DNA of 64,000 bases, from the NCBI GenBank assembly GCA_963702835.1, contig OY969762.1:1612001-1676000 (forward strand). The letters run 5' to 3'. The translations under genes were made by a program, and so were the position numbers. This document shows positions 43,305-52,139 of the stretch, in pieces. The stretch comes from JAFGAV01 sp041479055 (GTDB taxonomy: Bacteria > Acidobacteriota > Aminicenantia > Aminicenantales > JAFGAV01). Each line of letters opens with the position of its first letter. The first letter of the stretch is position 1. The notes under the pieces were generated by a model. That model was not told where the DNA came from. It searched no databases and saw only the letters and a list, made by a program, of their open reading frames with translations.

Positions 43305-44306
43305 ATGAGCGGACGAGCCATTATCACCGGCACCGGACATTACGTCCCACCCAGGACGGTGACCAACGCGGACCTGGAAAAGCTGATCAACACCACGGAC
43401 GAATGGATCCGGGAGCGCTCGGGCATCCTCGAGCGGCACTGGGTGGAGCCGGGCACGGGGCCTTCGGACTTGGCCGTCGAAGCGGCCAAGCAAGCCCTCG
43501 ACCGCGCCGGCCTCGGCAAGGATGAAATCGACTTCATCGTTGCGGCCACCCTCTCTCCCGACTATTATTTCCCGGGTATCGGCGTCCTGGTCCAGGCCAA
43601 GCTCGGCCTGTCCAACATCGGCGCCCTGGATGTGCGGAACCAATGCAGCGGCTTCATCTATGCCCTGTCCGTGGCCGATCAGTACATCCGGGCCGGGACC
43701 TACAAAAAGATCCTGCTGGTGGCGGCCGAAGTCCAGTCCACTAATCTCGATTTCTCCGACCAGGGCCGGGACATGGCCGTCCTGTTCGGAGACGGAGCCG
43801 GCGCCGTCATCATCGAGCCCAACCCCGCCGATGACGGCCGGGGCATCCTGTCCACTCATCTCTACTGCGACGGCCGATTCGCCTCTGAACTGTGGATGGA
43901 GAATCCCTGCCCCAAGAACAGCCCGGTCTTCCAGCTGGAGATGTTCACCCAGGGGAAGTTCTTCCCCCACATGGACGGCCGGAAGGTTTTCATCAACGCC
44001 GTGGAACGGATGCCCGAGGCGGTCATGGCCGGGCTCCGGCATAACGGGCTGGATTTGAAAGACGTCAGCCTGGTCATACCCCACCAGGCTAACGACCGGA
44101 TCAGCCAAATGGTGGCCAAAAAGTTGCAGCTGCCCGACTCCAAAATCGTCCGCAACATCCAGCGCTACGGCAACACCACCGCCGCGTCCATCCCCATCGC
44201 CCTGGATGAGGTCGTCCAGGACGGCCGCCTGAAGCATGGCGACCTGCTCGTCCTGACCGCCTTCGGCTCGGGTTTCACCTGGGCCTCGGCCGTCATCCGC
44301 TGGTAA
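43305..44306 (+). CDS. fabH: 3-oxoacyl-ACP synthase III
   Basis: A 333-residue KAS III. The catalytic triad is in place: Cys114 in 'RNQCSGFIYAL', His260 in 'IPHQANDRI' and Asn290 in 'YGNTTAASIP'. It condenses acetyl-CoA (or a short acyl-CoA) with malonyl-ACP to start fatty acid synthesis. Some homologues in operons with thiolases or ligases make other products; here it stands alone. The start follows a TATAAT box closely with no ribosome site, which suggests a leaderless mRNA. Function is firm at family level. Confidence 0.92.
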   Translation: MSGRAIITGTGHYVPPRTVTNADLEKLINTTDEWIRERSGILERHWVEPGTGPSDLAVEAAKQALDRAGLGKDEIDFIVAATLSPDYYFPGIGVLVQAKLGLSNIGALDVRNQCSGFIYALSVADQYIRAGTYKKILLVAAEVQSTNLDFSDQGRDMAVLFGDGAGAVIIEPNPADDGRGILSTHLYCDGRFASELWMENPCPKNSPVFQLEMFTQGKFFPHMDGRKVFINAVERMPEAVMAGLRHNGLDLKDVSLVIPHQANDRISQMVAKKLQLPDSKIVRNIQRYGNTTAASIPIALDEVVQDGRLKHGDLLVLTAFGSGFTWASAVIRW

Positions 44307-44422
44307 GGAGTGTGCGAGCCCGCCTTGCGACCGATAAAGGGATATGTTACCATGGGCCAGGAGGGGTATCACCGAGAAATCGGAAGGACAACTCTCAACG
44401 GGATATATCGAAGGAGGTTCTG

Positions 44423-46186
44423 ATGAGAAGACGACTCATCCCCCTGCTACTGGCGGCTTTTGTCCTTTTCTCCCTGGGCATGCTCATCTCGGCGCAGGGT
44501 CCCGAGGACTCAAAGTTCCAGAAATCGCTGGATGCCTACCTGGACGCTTACTGGAAATTCTACCCCACCTCCGGAACGCTAGCCGGCTACAACAAATACA
44601 ATGACCGCCTGGAGGACCTGAATCCAAATACCGTAGAGAAGCGAAACAACGAGCTGGACATTTTCAACCAGGAACTGGTGACTAAAATCAACAAGGCCAA
44701 CTTGAGCCCGGAAAATCAGGCCGACCTTGAGATACTGGTGGACGCTCTGGACCTGGAGCTCTTCCGCCACGAAAGCCTGGTGCCCTGGGAGTACAATCCC
44801 TTGTTCTATAATGAGATCCTGGCCAACTGCGTCCAGGGACTGCTGGGCAAGAACACTGCGCCTCTCGAAGCGCGGGTCAAGAGCGCCACCGATCGGCTGA
44901 AGCAGATTCCCGGCTTCGTCAAGCAGGCCAAGGAAAACCTTAAGACCCCGGCCCAAATCTACACCGAGACGGCCATCGCCCAGTTCCCCGGAATACTGAA
45001 CTTCTATAAAAATGATATGTCGGCCCTGGTGGCCGGCGCTTCGGCCGAGGCCAAGAGCAAGCTCATGGCCGAGGCGGCCAAGGCCGTCACCGCCCTGGAA
45101 GATTTTCAGAACTTCCTTAGAAATGGACTACTGGCCCGCTCCACCGGAAACTTCCGGCTGGGCGAGCAAGCCCACCTGCGGCTGATGCGTTTGACCAGCC
45201 AGGGAGCCATTGTGCCCGACGATCTGGTGGCCCGGGCCAATGCGGACTTTAAAAACATCCGCCGCGAAATGGCCCTGGTCTGCATCCCCTTCTACAAGGT
45301 CATGTACCCCAACGTTAACCTGGAGCAGATGAATCGTCCGGAAGAGGAAATCCGCACCATTCTTATAAAGGGCGTCTTCGACAAGATCAAGACCGAGCAT
45401 TTGAGCCGGGACGAATTCCTGAGCGGGGCCCGCTCCACCGCCGCCACTCTCAAGGCTTTCATCGAAGCCCACAACCTGATGGCTCTGCCGGAAGGGATGC
45501 CCGCCATCGAGGTCATGCCGGTGGAAAAAAGAGGCCTGACCTTGACCCGTCTGCAGGGCCCGGGCCCCTATGAAAGCAGCGGACCCTATACCTTGACCAT
45601 TAGTCCCATCCCTGACGATTGGCCTCCCGAGGCGGTCAACTCCTTCCTGGAGGAATACCACAACTACATTTTCCCCTTCACCGTGGCCAGAAAAGTCTAT
45701 CCCGGACCCTATGTGCCTCTGGTCATGACCCGCCAGAACCCCTCTCTCGTGCGCAAGTTGTATCCCAACCTTCCCCTGCTCAGAGGCTGGCCGGCCTATA
45801 TGGAGGAGACGCTGGTGACTGCCGGCTACGGCAACTATGACCTCCGCCTCCGCCTGTCCCAGCTTGAGATGCAGCTCAAGGCAGCCATGGACTATTTGCT
45901 CGAACTCAATATTCATCAGGGCTCCATGACCGAAGAGCAGGCCATCAATTACATAACCAGGAGCGGTTTCCAAAGCGAGGCCGAGGCCAAACGGAAATGG
46001 AAACAGATTATCCTCAGCCCCGGCGAATCCGCTTACACCTACATAGGCTATCAGGAGATCCTGGATATCGAGAAGGACTACAAGAAAGCTAAGGGCGATT
46101 CCTTCAAACAGAGCGAGTTTCTGCAGAAGCTCTTAAGCTACGGCGCCCTTCCTCCTCGCCAACTCAAGACCAGGATCATGCAGTAA
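44423..46186 (+). CDS. DUF885 family exported protein with altered metal motif
   Basis: A 587-residue exported protein with a signal peptide (1-24). It has the helical core of DUF885 (M1-type-like metallo-peptidase) proteins ('DAYLDAYWKFYPTSGTLAGY' near 35; 'AYTYIGYQEILDI' near 538). The catalytic HExxPGHH motif expected at about 422-431 reads 'ARKVYPGPYV', so the two motif His residues and the Glu are absent while the YPG core stays. It probably cannot bind the metal in the usual way. AAGGAGG precedes the ATG at 44423. It could be a non-enzymatic paralogue. Confidence 0.78.
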   Translation: MRRRLIPLLLAAFVLFSLGMLISAQGPEDSKFQKSLDAYLDAYWKFYPTSGTLAGYNKYNDRLEDLNPNTVEKRNNELDIFNQELVTKINKANLSPENQADLEILVDALDLELFRHESLVPWEYNPLFYNEILANCVQGLLGKNTAPLEARVKSATDRLKQIPGFVKQAKENLKTPAQIYTETAIAQFPGILNFYKNDMSALVAGASAEAKSKLMAEAAKAVTALEDFQNFLRNGLLARSTGNFRLGEQAHLRLMRLTSQGAIVPDDLVARANADFKNIRREMALVCIPFYKVMYPNVNLEQMNRPEEEIRTILIKGVFDKIKTEHLSRDEFLSGARSTAATLKAFIEAHNLMALPEGMPAIEVMPVEKRGLTLTRLQGPGPYESSGPYTLTISPIPDDWPPEAVNSFLEEYHNYIFPFTVARKVYPGPYVPLVMTRQNPSLVRKLYPNLPLLRGWPAYMEETLVTAGYGNYDLRLRLSQLEMQLKAAMDYLLELNIHQGSMTEEQAINYITRSGFQSEAEAKRKWKQIILSPGESAYTYIGYQEILDIEKDYKKAKGDSFKQSEFLQKLLSYGALPPRQLKTRIMQ

Positions 46187-46320
46187 GGCCTGGGATCAAG
46201 GCCCAAGGCGGGCTCTCTGGAATCTGCGCCTTAAGAGAGGCCGGAGCGCCCGGATATCTTTTTAAATCTTTTTAAACGCGTTTCTTTGGCCACAAAACTA
46301 TCCTCTGATCTGCTGATCCG

Positions 46321-47121
46321 ATGAAAAGCACGGAGCCTACAGGCGCCCTTCCCCTAGTGGACTCCCATGCCCATCTGGACATGGACGAGTTCGATGAGGA
46401 TAGGGAGCAGGTGGTGGAGCGCGCTTTCCTGGCCGGCCTGTGCGCCATCCTCTGCCCGGCTGACCTGACCGTCGAGCACAGCCTGGAAAAAACGCTCGGC
46501 CTAGCGGCCCGCTTTCCCGCTCTGCGGACGGCGGCCGGAGTCCATCCTCATCAAGCCGCCCATTTCCGGACCGAGCATCTCATCCGGCTGAAAGAGCTCT
46601 GCGCAGAAAATAAAATCTCTGCCGTGGGAGAAGTCGGCCTGGACTTCCACTACGACTTCTCGCCGGCCGAGTCACAGCGGCCGGCCTTCCGCGCCCAGAC
46701 GGCCCTGGCCCGTGAGACGGGCCTGCCCCTCATCATCCATACGCGCAGCGCCGGCCAGGAGGCGGCCGATATCGTCGAGCAGGAGAATCCCCCGGCGGCC
46801 GGAGTCCTGCACTGCTACACTGAGGATTGGGCCCTGGCCAAGCGGATGCTGGACCGGGGCTTTTATATCTCCTTCTCGGGGATTCTCACCTTCCCCAAAG
46901 CGGACTCCCTCCGGGAAGTGGCCCGCCGCGTTCCCCTGGACCGGCTGCTGGTAGAGACCGATTCGCCCTTCCTGTCGCCCGTTCCCTTTCGGGGCCTGGT
47001 CAAGCGGAACGAGCCGCGCTATGTGATCGAAGTGGCCAAGACCCTGGCCGAGCTCAAGGGCATCACCCCGGAGCGCCTGGCCGAAGCCACCACCGCCAAT
47101 TTTTTCAGGCTTTTCGGCTGA
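46321..47121 (+). CDS. tatD: TatD-family deoxyribonuclease
   Basis: A 266-residue TIM-barrel metal-dependent hydrolase. His16 and His18 in 'VDSHAHLD' bind the first metal; 'GEVGLDFHYDFSP' near 104 and 'HTRSAGQEA' near 140 follow; 'ETDSPFLSPVPFRG' near 218 is the last TatD block. TatD is a 3'-5' exonuclease linked to DNA repair and quality control. The gene is 134 bases after the DUF885 gene. Confidence 0.93.
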   Translation: MKSTEPTGALPLVDSHAHLDMDEFDEDREQVVERAFLAGLCAILCPADLTVEHSLEKTLGLAARFPALRTAAGVHPHQAAHFRTEHLIRLKELCAENKISAVGEVGLDFHYDFSPAESQRPAFRAQTALARETGLPLIIHTRSAGQEAADIVEQENPPAAGVLHCYTEDWALAKRMLDRGFYISFSGILTFPKADSLREVARRVPLDRLLVETDSPFLSPVPFRGLVKRNEPRYVIEVAKTLAELKGITPERLAEATTANFFRLFG

Positions 47122-47215
47122 ACTCGACCCCTCTCCCTTTTTGAAATTTTCTGCCTTTTTTCTAGGATTACGGAAGTATCTTTTATGATGATGTGATGCC
47201 CATAGTTAAAAGAGA

Positions 47216-47330
47216 AGCAAAGGCTTGGGTTTTGGCCGGAGCGAGCATCAGGCCGGATTTAGCCCTTCCGAAGCGCTCTTCGAGGGTTTCCGGCATTTTC
47301 CTTGCCGGCCGGCGAGCAGCCTGAGCCTTC
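47216..47330 (-). repeat. Dispersed repeat, copy B
   Basis: Reverse-complement copy of 30062-30175 with about 90% identity. The minus-strand frame contains 'LEERFGRAKSGLMLAPAKTQ', identical in both copies, although no start or ribosome site suggests a gene. Confidence 0.9.
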
Positions 47331-47365
47331 CGAAGGAGGGCGAGTTGCGCAGCCCCCGAGAAGAT

Positions 47366-47453
47366 GCCGGAGACGCCTTGCGGCTTTTTTTCAATTTTAT
47401 TTACCCCTCCGACCCCCCTAGGGAAATAGGGGGGAGCTCGATGGCGTCTCCGG
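47366..47453. repeat. Inverted-repeat hairpin related to the MITE-like element
   Basis: GCCGGAGACGCC at 47366-47377 and GGCGTCTCCGG at 47443-47453 form arms around an AT-rich centre with an inner CCCCCCTA...TAGGGGGG inverted pair. On the minus strand the series 'aataaaattga' then 'ggcgtctccggcat' matches the central part of the 42481-42648 element, so both belong to one family. Confidence 0.65.
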
Positions 47454-47601
47454 AAAGGCCGAAGGGCGTGAAAAATCCGGCCGGCGAGCGAGGCCAATAC
47501 CCAAGCCTGATGACCTCTCATTACATAAAAAAGAGGTACTTCCGAGGAACTAGAAAAATTTGAAAAAAATACTACTCAATGCTAATATAGGGCGGCAAAG
47601 G

Positions 47602-48624
47602 ATGAACGAAAAGGCCGGCCAACTCATTAAAGTCCAAGTCCAGAGGCAGGCCGACCTCCGCGAGCTTTACGGAGAGATCCAGGACCAGCTGGAGGACGTC
47701 GAGAAGAAGCTTAAGGAGCTGGCCCAATCCGCCAATCCCCTTATAGCCGAGATCGGCGGTTATCTCTTCCAAAAATCCGGCAAGCGCATCCGGCCGGCCC
47801 TCGTCCTCCTGTGCGCCGGGCTGTTCACCAGCCGGGGGGAGGAGCCGGTCCTCTTCGCGGCGCTGGTTGAATTCATCCATACCGCCAGCCTTCTCCATGA
47901 CGACATTATCGACAACTCCGATACCCGGCGGGGCATGACCTCGGTTCATTCCAAATGGGGGCCCAACGTCACCGTCCTGTTGGGTGACTATCTCTACATC
48001 AAGACGCTCGGACTGTCCCTGGGCAGCCGTTTCCAGCGACTCACCAGAATCCTGACCGATGTGTCGGCCCGCATGATCGAGGGCGAAATTCAGGAATACG
48101 TCCAGAGCGGCAACCTGAAACTCTCTGAGAGAGACTACCTGGCCATCATCAATCAGAAGACTGCTTCCCTGTTTTCCGCGTCCTGCCGGATCGGAGGGAT
48201 CCTGGGCGGCGCCTCGGCCGAGGAAGAGGAGGCGCTGGCCGCCTACGGGACCAGCCTGGGCCTGAGTTTCCAGATGGTAGACGACATTTTAGATTACTCC
48301 GGCCGGGAAGAAGAGCTGGGCAAGCCGGTCCTGTCCGACCTCGTCGAAGGCCGGATCACTCTGCCGCTCATCGATGCTCTCAGACAAAACGGCCGGGGTG
48401 ACCGGAACAGGGTCGTGCGCCTGCTCCGGGAAGTCAAAGCCGACCCGGCCGCCCGGCGGGAGATCCTGGAGATCATCCGCTCCGGGCCCTCCCTGGACTA
48501 CGCCTTCAGCAAAGCGGATGAATTTTGCCGGAAGGCGAAGTCCGCGCTGGCTTCCTTCCCCGCCGGCCCTCATCGGCAAAGCCTGAGTTTGCTGGCGGAC
48601 TACATCCTGCACAGAAATAGATAG
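47602..48624 (+). CDS. Polyprenyl diphosphate synthase
   Basis: A 340-residue trans-prenyltransferase. The first Asp-rich motif Asp100-Asp101-x-x-Asp104 ('LLHDDIIDNSDTRRG') and the second Asp227-Asp228-x-x-Asp231 ('FQMVDDILDYSG') bind Mg2+ and diphosphate. It makes a long-chain isoprenoid, probably the side chain of a quinone (octaprenyl or similar). A TTG at 47560 would extend the protein by 14 residues but lacks support. It shares its strand with the CYTH gene 38 bases later. Confidence 0.9.
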   Translation: MNEKAGQLIKVQVQRQADLRELYGEIQDQLEDVEKKLKELAQSANPLIAEIGGYLFQKSGKRIRPALVLLCAGLFTSRGEEPVLFAALVEFIHTASLLHDDIIDNSDTRRGMTSVHSKWGPNVTVLLGDYLYIKTLGLSLGSRFQRLTRILTDVSARMIEGEIQEYVQSGNLKLSERDYLAIINQKTASLFSASCRIGGILGGASAEEEEALAAYGTSLGLSFQMVDDILDYSGREEELGKPVLSDLVEGRITLPLIDALRQNGRGDRNRVVRLLREVKADPAARREILEIIRSGPSLDYAFSKADEFCRKAKSALASFPAGPHRQSLSLLADYILHRNR

Positions 48625-48662
48625 ACCGCCGGCCCGCCCGGCCGGCCGGAAGCCCTGCCGCC

Positions 48663-49193
48663 ATGTTGGAGATCGAAGTCAAAGTCCGAACAGACGACCT
48701 CCAGGCCGTCCGGGATAAGCTGGCCGGCCTGGGTGCCCAAGTGCTGCAAGAGCGGCATCGCGAAGAAAACACCCTGTACGATTTCCGCACCGGGGAGCTG
48801 ACTCGTCGAAAACAAGCCCTTCGGCTCCGGAAACGGGGCCGCCGGTCGGTCCTGACCTTCAAGGGGGCGCCCCGTCCATCCCGGCGGTTCAAAGTCCGTC
48901 AGGAGTTCGAAACGGAGGTCCGGGACAATAAAGAGGCCCGCCGGATTCTCAAGGCCCTGGGGCTGGTCCCCATCTTCGACTACGTCAAACACCGCACTGT
49001 TCTGCGGATAGGAAGGGTCCGCGTCTGTCTGGACGAGACCGCCGTGGGGAATTTCTTGGAAATTGAGGGCGAGCGAAACAGGATCACCGCTCTGCTGAAA
49101 TCACTGGGCATTCCCGGCCGGGCCATGATCAAGCGGGATTATGTGGAAATGTTGATCGAAGCGGGCCGGGCCAAGGCCGGAGGGCCGGCCTGA
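48663..49193 (+). CDS. CYTH domain protein (class IV adenylate cyclase/triphosphatase-like)
   Basis: A 176-residue CYTH fold. The signature 'EIEVKVR' at residues 3-9 (E-x-E-x-K) and acidic/basic strands ('LRLRKRGRRSVLTFKG', 'CLDETAVGNFLEIEGE') line a tunnel that binds triphosphate. Members hydrolyse inorganic triphosphate or thiamine triphosphate, and a few make cAMP. The specific activity cannot be decided from sequence. Confidence 0.88.
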   Translation: MLEIEVKVRTDDLQAVRDKLAGLGAQVLQERHREENTLYDFRTGELTRRKQALRLRKRGRRSVLTFKGAPRPSRRFKVRQEFETEVRDNKEARRILKALGLVPIFDYVKHRTVLRIGRVRVCLDETAVGNFLEIEGERNRITALLKSLGIPGRAMIKRDYVEMLIEAGRAKAGGPA

Positions 49194-49197
49194 GGGA

Positions 49198-49680
49198 TCA
49201 GGACTCTTCCTTTTCCCCTTCGAAATCTGCTGGCAGTTCTTCCGCGAATTCTGTTGCCGGTTCTGCTTCGACCCCGGCTTCCCCTTCCGATTCGGCAGTG
49301 TCCGGCGTCTCTTCCGTCTCCAGCTCGGGCTCACCGATCCCCACGCCGTCGCCGCCCACAAAACGCTCTTCCTTGGCTGGCGCCTCTTCTTCCGGCGAGG
49401 GAAGAATCCGAAAGTCGATCAAGCCTTCCTTGACCTCAATCTGGGCCAAGCGGATGGGGCTCTTGGATTTGGCCTTAATCTTGGGCTTGGCCCCCTTGAG
49501 AAGGGATTTGGCTCGCAAGGAGGCTATATGGACGAATCGAAATTTGCTGTCGATGTTTCCGTAAGTCGACATAAAAGGCTGTTCTTCTCGAGGGGCCTCT
49601 CTCTTAATGTCTTTTTTAACTTCTTTTTTTGCCGATTTTTTAGGGGTTTCCGTTTTCTTTTTAGTAGCCATGGGGGTCAT
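49198..49680 (-). CDS. rpoZ: RNA polymerase omega subunit-like protein with charged extensions
   Basis: A 160-residue protein. A central part of about 60 residues ('NIDSKFRFVHIASLRAKSLLKG', then 'SKSPIRLAQIEVKEGLIDF') matches the omega-subunit helix-turn pattern. It is flanked by a Lys-rich N-terminus (residues 5-30) and an acidic, low-complexity C-terminus of about 60 residues. Omega is normally 70-100 residues and aids assembly of the polymerase. AAGGTG lies six bases before the first ATG. The extensions suggest a lineage-specific form. Confidence 0.75.
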   Translation of the reverse strand: MTPMATKKKTETPKKSAKKEVKKDIKREAPREEQPFMSTYGNIDSKFRFVHIASLRAKSLLKGAKPKIKAKSKSPIRLAQIEVKEGLIDFRILPSPEEEAPAKEERFVGGDGVGIGEPELETEETPDTAESEGEAGVEAEPATEFAEELPADFEGEKEES

Positions 49681-49755
49681 AACACCTTAGCAGAAATCGA
49701 AGAAAAATTCAACATCCTTCCGGCCGAAATCGGACCTAAAGACAAGACAGCTTAA

Positions 49756-49784
49756 ATTATGTTCTATATAATTTATAAAGTCAA
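49756..49784 (-). promoter_or_regulatory. Promoter-like pair for the rpoZ-like gene
   Basis: TTGACT, 17 bases, CATAAT on the minus strand, in an AT-rich stretch upstream of 49680. Confidence 0.5.
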
Positions 49785-49851
49785 TAAATTTTATATTAAC
49801 TGGTTTGGCTATCACTAGGGCTGGGTTGCCGCCAGCGGCAGGCCTCGGAAA

Positions 49852-49880
49852 TTGACCTCCCCAGACGTATTTGGTATGTT
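49852..49880 (+). promoter_or_regulatory. Promoter-like pair for the prolyl oligopeptidase gene
   Basis: TTGACC, 17 bases, TATGTT, 42 bases before the start at 49923; AAGGAG just before the ATG gives the ribosome site. Confidence 0.5.
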
Positions 49881-49922
49881 AAGAATCCTATGCCCGGAGA
49901 AATATCCGAAAAGGAGTACCCC

Positions 49923-52043
49923 ATGAACAGGAAACTTTTGGCCGTCGTCGGCACGATCGTCCTGCTCTTCTGTCTCTCTTGTCAAAAACAGGAGAGCCTC
50001 GTCTATCCCGTTACTCAGAAAGGGACGCAGGTCGACGACTATTTCGGCACCAAGGTGGCCGACCCGTACCGCTGGCTCGAGGATGACCAAGCCCCCGAAG
50101 TCAAGAAGTGGGTCGAGGCGGAGAACAAGGTCACTTTCTCCTACTTGGAAAAAATCCCCTTCCGGGAAAAAATCCTACAGCGGGTCAAAGCCATCTTCAA
50201 TTATCCCCGCTACTCCGCGCCCACCAAAGCCGGGGATTATTACTTTTTCAGCAAGAACGACGGGCTCCAGAACCAGTCCGTCATCTACGTCCAGAAGGGC
50301 CTGGAGGGGACGCCGGAAGTATTCCTCGACCCCAACCAGATGGCGCCGGACGGAACGGTCCGGGTCAACCTCATCGGTTTTTCCAAGAACAACCGCTATG
50401 TGTCCTATTCCCGGTCCGAGGCCGGCTCTGACTGGCAGGAGGTCCGGGTCATGGACATCGCCGCCAAGAAGGAGCTGGCCGACCAGCTCCGCTGGGTCAA
50501 GTTTACCGGAGCCTCCTGGCAGGGCGACGACGGGTTCTTTTACGGCGGATTTGACGCCCCGGCCAAGGGGGAAGAGCTGAAAGGCCTCAGCCAGTTCCAG
50601 AAGGTCCGTTTCCACAAACTGGGCCAGCCCCAAGAAAAGGACATCTTGGTTTATGAGGACCGTGAGCATCCCCAGCGCTACAAGAACGTGGACATCACCG
50701 AGGACGAAAAGTACCTGTTCCTCACCCTGTCCGAAGGGACACACGGCAACGAGCTCTATTATCGGGACCTGGGCCGCCGGGCCAGAGATTTCAAGCCCCT
50801 CATCACGGGCTTCGAGTTCGACACCTCCGTCATCGACAACCTCGGCGATAAATTCCTGGCCCTGACCAACATGGAGGCGGCCAACCGCCGGGTGGTCCTC
50901 ATCGATCCCCGGAAGCCGGATAAGAAAGACTGGCAAACCATCATCCCCGAAAAGCCGGAGGTCCTGACCGAAGCCTCGACTGTCGGCGGCCAGCTTTTCT
51001 GCACCTATCTCAAGGATGCCACCACCCGGGCCTACCAGTACGACCTCCAGGGAAAATTCATCCGGGAGATCTCTTTCCCCGCTCTGGGGACGGCCCGGGG
51101 CTTTTATGGAAAGCGGGCCGAGCCGTTCACTTTTTACACCTTCACCTCTTTCACCTACCCCCCCACCATCTATAAATACGACATCCCCAGCGGCATCTCC
51201 CAGGTCTTCCGCAAGACCGAGGTCACGGTCAAGCCCGAGGACTATGAGGTCCAGCAGGTCTTCTACCAGAGCAAGGACGGCACGCGCGTGCCCATGTTCC
51301 TGGTCTACAAAAAAGGCCTGAAGCGGAACGGCCAGGCCCCGGTTTATCTCTATGCCTATGGCGGTTTCAACGCTAGCTCGCTCCCCTCTTTTAGCCCGTC
51401 CATCTACGTCATCCTGGAGAACGGAGGCATCTACGCCGTGGCCAATATCCGGGGAGGCGGCGAGTACGGCGAGAACTGGCATCGGGCGGGAATGCTCCTG
51501 AAAAAGCAGAACGTTTTCGATGACTTCATCGCCGCGGCCGAGTACCTCATCCGCGAGAAATACACCTCCTCCCAGCGGCTGGCCGTCTCCGGGGCCTCGA
51601 ACGGCGGCCTGCTGGTCGGAGCAGTCATGACCCAGCGGCCGGACCTGTTTCGGGTGGCCTTCCCGGCGGTGGGGGTCATGGACATGCTCCGCTACCACAA
51701 GTTCACGGTGGGTTGGGGCTGGTCGGTCGAGTACGGCTCAAGCGACAAGGAAAATGACTTCGAGAATCTTTACTCCTACTCGCCCCTCCATAACATTAAG
51801 GCCGACGTCGCCTATCCGGCCACCCTGGTCACCACGGCCGACCATGACGACCGGGTCGTGCCGGCCCACTCCTTCAAGTTCATCGCCACCCTGCAGGAGA
51901 AGAATAAGGGCCCCAACCCGGTGCTCATCCGGATCGAGACGCGCTCCGGCCACGGGTCAAGCTCCACGGGCAAGGCCATCGAAGAAGCGGCCGACAAGTT
52001 CTCCTTCATGTTCCACATCATGGGGATAACGCCCCAGTATTGA
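49923..52043 (+). CDS. Prolyl oligopeptidase family lipoprotein
   Basis: A 706-residue S9 serine peptidase. The N-terminus has a lipobox ('LLFCLSC') so the protein is probably a lipoprotein. A seven-bladed propeller gate (residues ~80-420) precedes the catalytic α/β-hydrolase domain with Ser559 in 'GASNGGLLVG', Asp642/643 in 'DHDDRVVP' and His677 in 'SGHGSSS'. It hydrolyses Pro-containing peptides of up to about 30 residues and probably supports protein scavenging outside the inner membrane. Start is set by AAGGAG before 49923. Confidence 0.93.
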   Translation: MNRKLLAVVGTIVLLFCLSCQKQESLVYPVTQKGTQVDDYFGTKVADPYRWLEDDQAPEVKKWVEAENKVTFSYLEKIPFREKILQRVKAIFNYPRYSAPTKAGDYYFFSKNDGLQNQSVIYVQKGLEGTPEVFLDPNQMAPDGTVRVNLIGFSKNNRYVSYSRSEAGSDWQEVRVMDIAAKKELADQLRWVKFTGASWQGDDGFFYGGFDAPAKGEELKGLSQFQKVRFHKLGQPQEKDILVYEDREHPQRYKNVDITEDEKYLFLTLSEGTHGNELYYRDLGRRARDFKPLITGFEFDTSVIDNLGDKFLALTNMEAANRRVVLIDPRKPDKKDWQTIIPEKPEVLTEASTVGGQLFCTYLKDATTRAYQYDLQGKFIREISFPALGTARGFYGKRAEPFTFYTFTSFTYPPTIYKYDIPSGISQVFRKTEVTVKPEDYEVQQVFYQSKDGTRVPMFLVYKKGLKRNGQAPVYLYAYGGFNASSLPSFSPSIYVILENGGIYAVANIRGGGEYGENWHRAGMLLKKQNVFDDFIAAAEYLIREKYTSSQRLAVSGASNGGLLVGAVMTQRPDLFRVAFPAVGVMDMLRYHKFTVGWGWSVEYGSSDKENDFENLYSYSPLHNIKADVAYPATLVTTADHDDRVVPAHSFKFIATLQEKNKGPNPVLIRIETRSGHGSSSTGKAIEEAADKFSFMFHIMGITPQY

Positions 52044-52066
52044 GCTGTCTATAGAATGTCACCGGA

Positions 52067-52113
52067 AGGGCGCCCGCTGTGGGAGCAGACGGGCGCCCTC
52101 ATTCCTCCCTTTT
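52067..52113 (+). terminator. Rho-independent terminator-like hairpin
   Basis: AGGGCGCCCG (52067-52076) and CGGGCGCCCT (52090-52099) pair over a 13-base loop; a T-rich tail (cctttttc) follows after nine bases. It ends the prolyl oligopeptidase transcript. Confidence 0.7.
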
Positions 52114-52139
52114 TCGAGGCTCCCTCCACCCGCTATTAG

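Larger units (their letters stand above)
47122..47601. other. Intergenic stretch with repeat elements
   Basis: About 480 bases between tatD and the polyprenyl synthase gene. It contains dispersed repeat copy B (47216-47330) and an inverted-repeat hairpin (47366-47453). No gene is supported. Confidence 0.7.

Noticed and set aside
43287..44372. 361-residue minus-strand ORF
   Set aside because: Antisense of fabH, whose catalytic triad is intact.
47183..47521. 112-residue minus-strand ORF over the repeats
   Set aside because: It spans two repeat elements, has no ribosome site and joins unrelated parts.
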